From positions 1-8,171 of the forward strand of contig BEHO01000037.1 in NCBI GenBank assembly GCA_002898915.1: 8,171 nucleotides of DNA, in the 5' to 3' direction. Below are positions 6,303-8,171 of the stretch, piece after piece. The position numbers and the translations under genes are program-made. Origin of the DNA: a bacterium HR12 (GTDB taxonomy: Bacteria > Actinomycetota > UBA4738 > HRBIN12). The notes under the pieces are model-generated. The model worked only from the letters and a program-made list of their open reading frames with translations, was not told the DNA's origin and made no database searches. Positions within the stretch are counted from its first letter, which is position 1. The number at the start of each line of letters is the position of its first letter.

Positions 6303-6719
6303 ATGAAGAAGCGAACCGCGATGCTGATGGCGGCGGGGGTCGTCCTCGCCCTGTTCGGCGGGTCGGTGGCCCTGTCCTTCGCGCTCTCCGGAGACCGGGC
6401 GGCCGAGGCGGGCCCGCAGCGGGCGGCTCGTGAGAAGCCGATCGTCCGGACCATCCACCGCACGATCCGTGTGGAGAAGCAGGCCAAGGGCGCCGATCGC
6501 GCCGTCCAGGTGGTCACCCTCCCCGCGCCGGCCTCCCAGGAGGTCCCTCGCGAGGACTCGCCGGACGAGGGCTACGGGGACGACGACCGGTACGAGGAGA
6601 GCGAGGGGTACGAGGACGACGACCGGTACGAGGACGACGACCACGGGTACGACGACGACCACGGGTACGACGACGACCACGGGTACGAGGACGGGTACGA
6701 GGAAGGGGACGATGAGTGA
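6303..6719 (+). CDS. Membrane-anchored protein with Asp/His/Tyr repeat tail, unknown family
   Basis: A 138-residue protein I do not recognise as a named family. Residues 1-5 are basic (MKKRT), then one hydrophobic helix at about 7-29 that could be an uncleaved anchor or signal, so the rest should face outward. A basic, strand-like stretch KPIVRTIHRTIRVEK lies at 45-59. From 84 on it is strongly acidic and built from short repeats ending in Tyr: GDDDRY, EESEGY, EDDDRY, then DDDHGY three times, EDGY and EEGDDE. Such a tail should be disordered and could bind cations (iron, calcium or others) or act as an acidic spacer; this is inference. Cysteines and heme-binding CxxCH motifs are absent. It has a strong ribosome site and heads an operon with an ApbE and a ferric-reductase-like protein. 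Its stop overlaps the next gene by eight bases. Composition agrees with the neighbours, so no sign of recent transfer. Confidence 0.85.
   Translation: MKKRTAMLMAAGVVLALFGGSVALSFALSGDRAAEAGPQRAAREKPIVRTIHRTIRVEKQAKGADRAVQVVTLPAPASQEVPREDSPDEGYGDDDRYEESEGYEDDDRYEDDDHGYDDDHGYDDDHGYEDGYEEGDDE
6633..6686 (+). repeat. Perfect 18-bp tandem repeat, three copies (DDDHGY)
   Basis: GACGACGACCACGGGTAC occurs three times without a mismatch at 6633-6650, 6651-6668 and 6669-6686, in frame, each coding DDDHGY. Imperfect relatives coding GDDDRY, EESEGY and EDDDRY lie just upstream (about 6575-6632). The units keep the reading frame, so copy number can change by slippage without breaking the protein. Confidence 0.95.
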
Positions 6720-7038
6720 GGCGGCTCGGCGGCGCCGCCGGCTCTCGCGCGGCGCGCTGCGCGCGATCGCCTGGGTGGCCGGCGGCGCCGCCTTCGCCGC
6801 CCCCTTCGCCTCGCTCACCCTCTCGCCCAGACCGGCCTCGGCCGGGGCGGAGGCCGCGCCGCCCAGGCGGCAGGTCGTCATCGTGAAGAGGATCACCCGC
6901 CGGGTCATCGTGCGAGCCGCCCCCGAGGCGCCCCAGGTGCGGTACGTCTACGTGGGGGGCGGATCGACCGGCGGCACCGCCGACCCGGGAGGCTCCGCGG
7001 TCGCCGCACCCCCACCGGTGACGACGGGGGGCTCCTGA
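6712..7038 (+). CDS. Small secreted or membrane protein, unknown family
   Basis: A 108-residue protein without a recognised family. Five arginines (6-10) and a hydrophobic segment at about 16-37 are followed by SPRPASA (38-44), which could be a signal-peptidase site (A-x-A, cut after 44); alternatively the segment is an anchor. Next comes RQVVIVKRITRRVIVRA (53-69), alternating hydrophobic and basic residues, then a VRYVYV strand (77-81) and a Gly/Pro/Thr-rich end. The basic strand resembles KPIVRTIHRTIRVEK of the preceding protein, so the two may be distant relatives or partners. The ATG at 6712 lies inside the preceding gene (8-base overlap) with a GGAAGGGG run just before it. The frame is open further upstream, but those codons are the repeat region of the neighbour in another frame. 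Its stop shares one base with the apbE start (TGATG). This is too short and low in complexity to assign a function. Confidence 0.75.
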   Translation: MSEAARRRRRLSRGALRAIAWVAGGAAFAAPFASLTLSPRPASAGAEAAPPRRQVVIVKRITRRVIVRAAPEAPQVRYVYVGGGSTGGTADPGGSAVAAPPPVTTGGS

Positions 7039-7931
7039 TGGAGATCCACCGTCACGCCTTCCGGGCTATGGGCACGCGCGTCGAGGTCCTCACCGACGCC
7101 TCCGAGGACCCCCGTTCCTTCGCCGACGCCGTCGTCCGCGTCCGGGACACGTTCGAGCGGTTCGAGCGGCGCTGCTCGCGGTTCCGCCCGGACAGCGAGC
7201 TCAGCCGGATCAACCGCCGAGCCGGGCGGCCGACGCGCCTCTCTCCCGAGCTCGCCGAGCTCGTCTCCCAGGCGCTCGCGGCCGCCCGCCGCACGTCGGG
7301 CCGCTTCGACCCGACGGTCCTGGACGCGGTCGTCGCCGCCGGCTACGAGCGGGGCTTCGACGAGCTGCTCGCGGGGGCCCGAGCGGCGCTCCGACCCCCG
7401 CGCGCCTGCGGTCGATGGCGCGAGGTCCGCCTCGAAGGGCCCACCCTCCACCTGCCGGAGGGGGTGGGCCTCGACCTCGGGGGGATCGCCAAGGGATGGA
7501 CGGTCGACCTCGCCGTCGCCGCGGCGCTCGAGGCCGGGCTCCGGTGGGTGCTCGTGAACGCGGGCGGCGACCTCCGCGTGGCCGGCGATCCCCCGTCGGA
7601 GGGGATCCCCGTGGGCGTGGAGGACCCCGAGGACCCGAGCGCCGAGCTCCTGCGCCTGCACCTCCTCGGCGGGGCCCTCGCGACCTCCTCGACCACGCGG
7701 CGCGCCTGGGGGCCGGGGCTCCATCACCTCATCGATCCCGCCACCGCCCTCCCCGCGGCGACGGGCGTGCTCCAGGCGACCGCCTGGGCCCCGACGTGCG
7801 CCGAGGCCGAGGTGGCGGCGAAGGACGCGCTGCTGCGCGGCCCCGGATCGCTGCAGGACGTCCCCGGCGTGCTCGTCCTCGCCGACGGGCGGGTCCTCAC
7901 CAACCTCGAGCCCGGGACGGTGGCCGCGTGA
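7038..7931 (+). CDS. apbE: FAD:protein FMN transferase (ApbE)
   Basis: A 297-residue ApbE-family flavin transferase, which covalently attaches FMN from FAD to a Thr or Ser of target proteins (FMN_bind domain, NqrC/RnfG type) using Mg2+. Motifs: MGTRVEV at 11-17, FDPTV at 90-94, GLDLGGIAKGWTVD at 144-157, VNAGGDLRVAG at 173-183, ALATSSTTRRAW at 213-224 and HHLIDPATALPA at 229-240. APTCAEAEVAAKDALL at 251-266 is the metal-site region. The 'ATSSTTRRAW' and 'TCAEAEVAAK' forms are, as I recall, usual in actinobacterial members. There is no signal peptide or lipobox, unlike many ApbE proteins, so it should act in the cytoplasm. No protein in the window shows the D-x-x-T flavinylation motif in an FMN_bind domain, so the target is probably downstream or elsewhere. 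The ATG overlaps the previous stop by one base; the stop overlaps the next GTG by four. Confidence 0.93.
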   Translation: MEIHRHAFRAMGTRVEVLTDASEDPRSFADAVVRVRDTFERFERRCSRFRPDSELSRINRRAGRPTRLSPELAELVSQALAAARRTSGRFDPTVLDAVVAAGYERGFDELLAGARAALRPPRACGRWREVRLEGPTLHLPEGVGLDLGGIAKGWTVDLAVAAALEAGLRWVLVNAGGDLRVAGDPPSEGIPVGVEDPEDPSAELLRLHLLGGALATSSTTRRAWGPGLHHLIDPATALPAATGVLQATAWAPTCAEAEVAAKDALLRGPGSLQDVPGVLVLADGRVLTNLEPGTVAA

Positions 7932-8171
7932 CGACCTGGAACGTCCTGCGGGCGGCGGGGATCGGCGCGTACGTGATGCTGTTCCTCTCGGTCTGCTGGG
8001 GGCTCGTCGCGACGACGACCCCGTTCGGGAAGCTCGTCTCCAAGCCCACGGCGACCCTCGCGCACCAGTTCATGTCCACGTCCGGCCTCGCCCTCCTCGG
8101 CGTGCACCTCGGCGGGCTGCTCCTGGACCGCTACGAGCCGTTCGCCCTCCGGCAGCTCTTCGTGCCGATGG
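7928..8171 (+). CDS. Ferric-reductase-like transmembrane heme protein, N-terminal part (cut by window end)
   Basis: The first 81 codons are present, from a GTG start at 7928 that overlaps the apbE stop (GTGA); the gene runs off the right edge. It begins VTTWNVLRAAGIGAYVMLFL, the typical start of the ferric-reductase-like transmembrane family (also MsrQ/YedZ and NOX relatives). A membrane helix lies at about 8-29. After a short loop comes HQFMSTSGLALLGVHLGG, where His46 and His60 are separated by 13 residues, the spacing of heme-ligand pairs in this superfamily. DRYEPF and a LFVP turn follow. It is likely an integral membrane b-type cytochrome that passes electrons across the membrane. Whether a flavin/NADPH-reductase or FMN-binding domain follows cannot be seen. 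Linkage to apbE is common for this family and supports a flavin-coupled electron-transfer chain. No other start fits as well. Confidence 0.85.
   Translation, partial: MTTWNVLRAAGIGAYVMLFLSVCWGLVATTTPFGKLVSKPTATLAHQFMSTSGLALLGVHLGGLLLDRYEPFALRQLFVPM

Noticed and set aside
6575..6690. Tandem repeats as a CRISPR array
   Set aside because: The units are contiguous, 18 bases, in frame and without spacers; they encode a protein repeat.
6231..6908. Minus-strand frame with VVVVPVV repeats
   Set aside because: The valine/proline repeat is the reverse complement of the Asp/Tyr repeat coding region; the plus strand has the ribosome site, promoter and operon order.

Overview
This is a very GC-rich, densely packed window. 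Nearly every codon ends in G or C, GTG starts occur, and genes overlap by 1 to 8 bases. Together with an LCP-type wall ligase carrying a LytR_C tail, a signal-less ApbE of the 'ATSSTTRR' type, and TANNNT-like -10 boxes, this points to an actinobacterium (Actinomycetota). I cannot place it to genus; it could be one of the less-studied deep lineages.

Left part (1-4782, minus strand): one tightly coupled operon. Transcription order is an LCP ligase (LytR-CpsA-Psr), a long-form glucose-1-phosphate thymidylyltransferase (RmlA type), a GT4 glycosyltransferase, dTDP-glucose 4,6-dehydratase (RmlB), and dTDP-4-dehydrorhamnose reductase (RmlD, cut by the window start). Together they make dTDP-L-rhamnose (or a related dTDP-6-deoxysugar), transfer sugar to a glycan, and attach a wall glycopolymer to peptidoglycan. 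rmlC (the 3,5-epimerase) is not in the window.

Middle part (4783-6126): a short divergent promoter region, then a plus-strand two-domain signalling protein with a pseudo-receiver followed by a catalytically degenerate GGDEF domain. The GGDEF domain still has the RxxD inhibitory (I-site) motif, so it may be a c-di-GMP sensor and not a cyclase. It converges, with one base between stop codons, on a minus-strand UspA-family universal stress protein.

Right part (6127-8171, plus strand): a divergent regulatory region with three 11-bp phased direct repeats upstream of a -10 box, then a four-gene overlapping operon. It encodes a membrane-anchored protein with an Asp/His/Tyr repeat tail, a second small membrane or secreted protein, a cytoplasmic-looking ApbE FAD:protein FMN transferase, and the start of a ferric-reductase-like heme membrane protein. 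I read this as a transmembrane electron-transfer module whose two small proteins I do not recognise as a named family. This is the best candidate for something undescribed. No rRNA, tRNA, CRISPR array, insertion sequence or convincing intrinsic terminator was seen.
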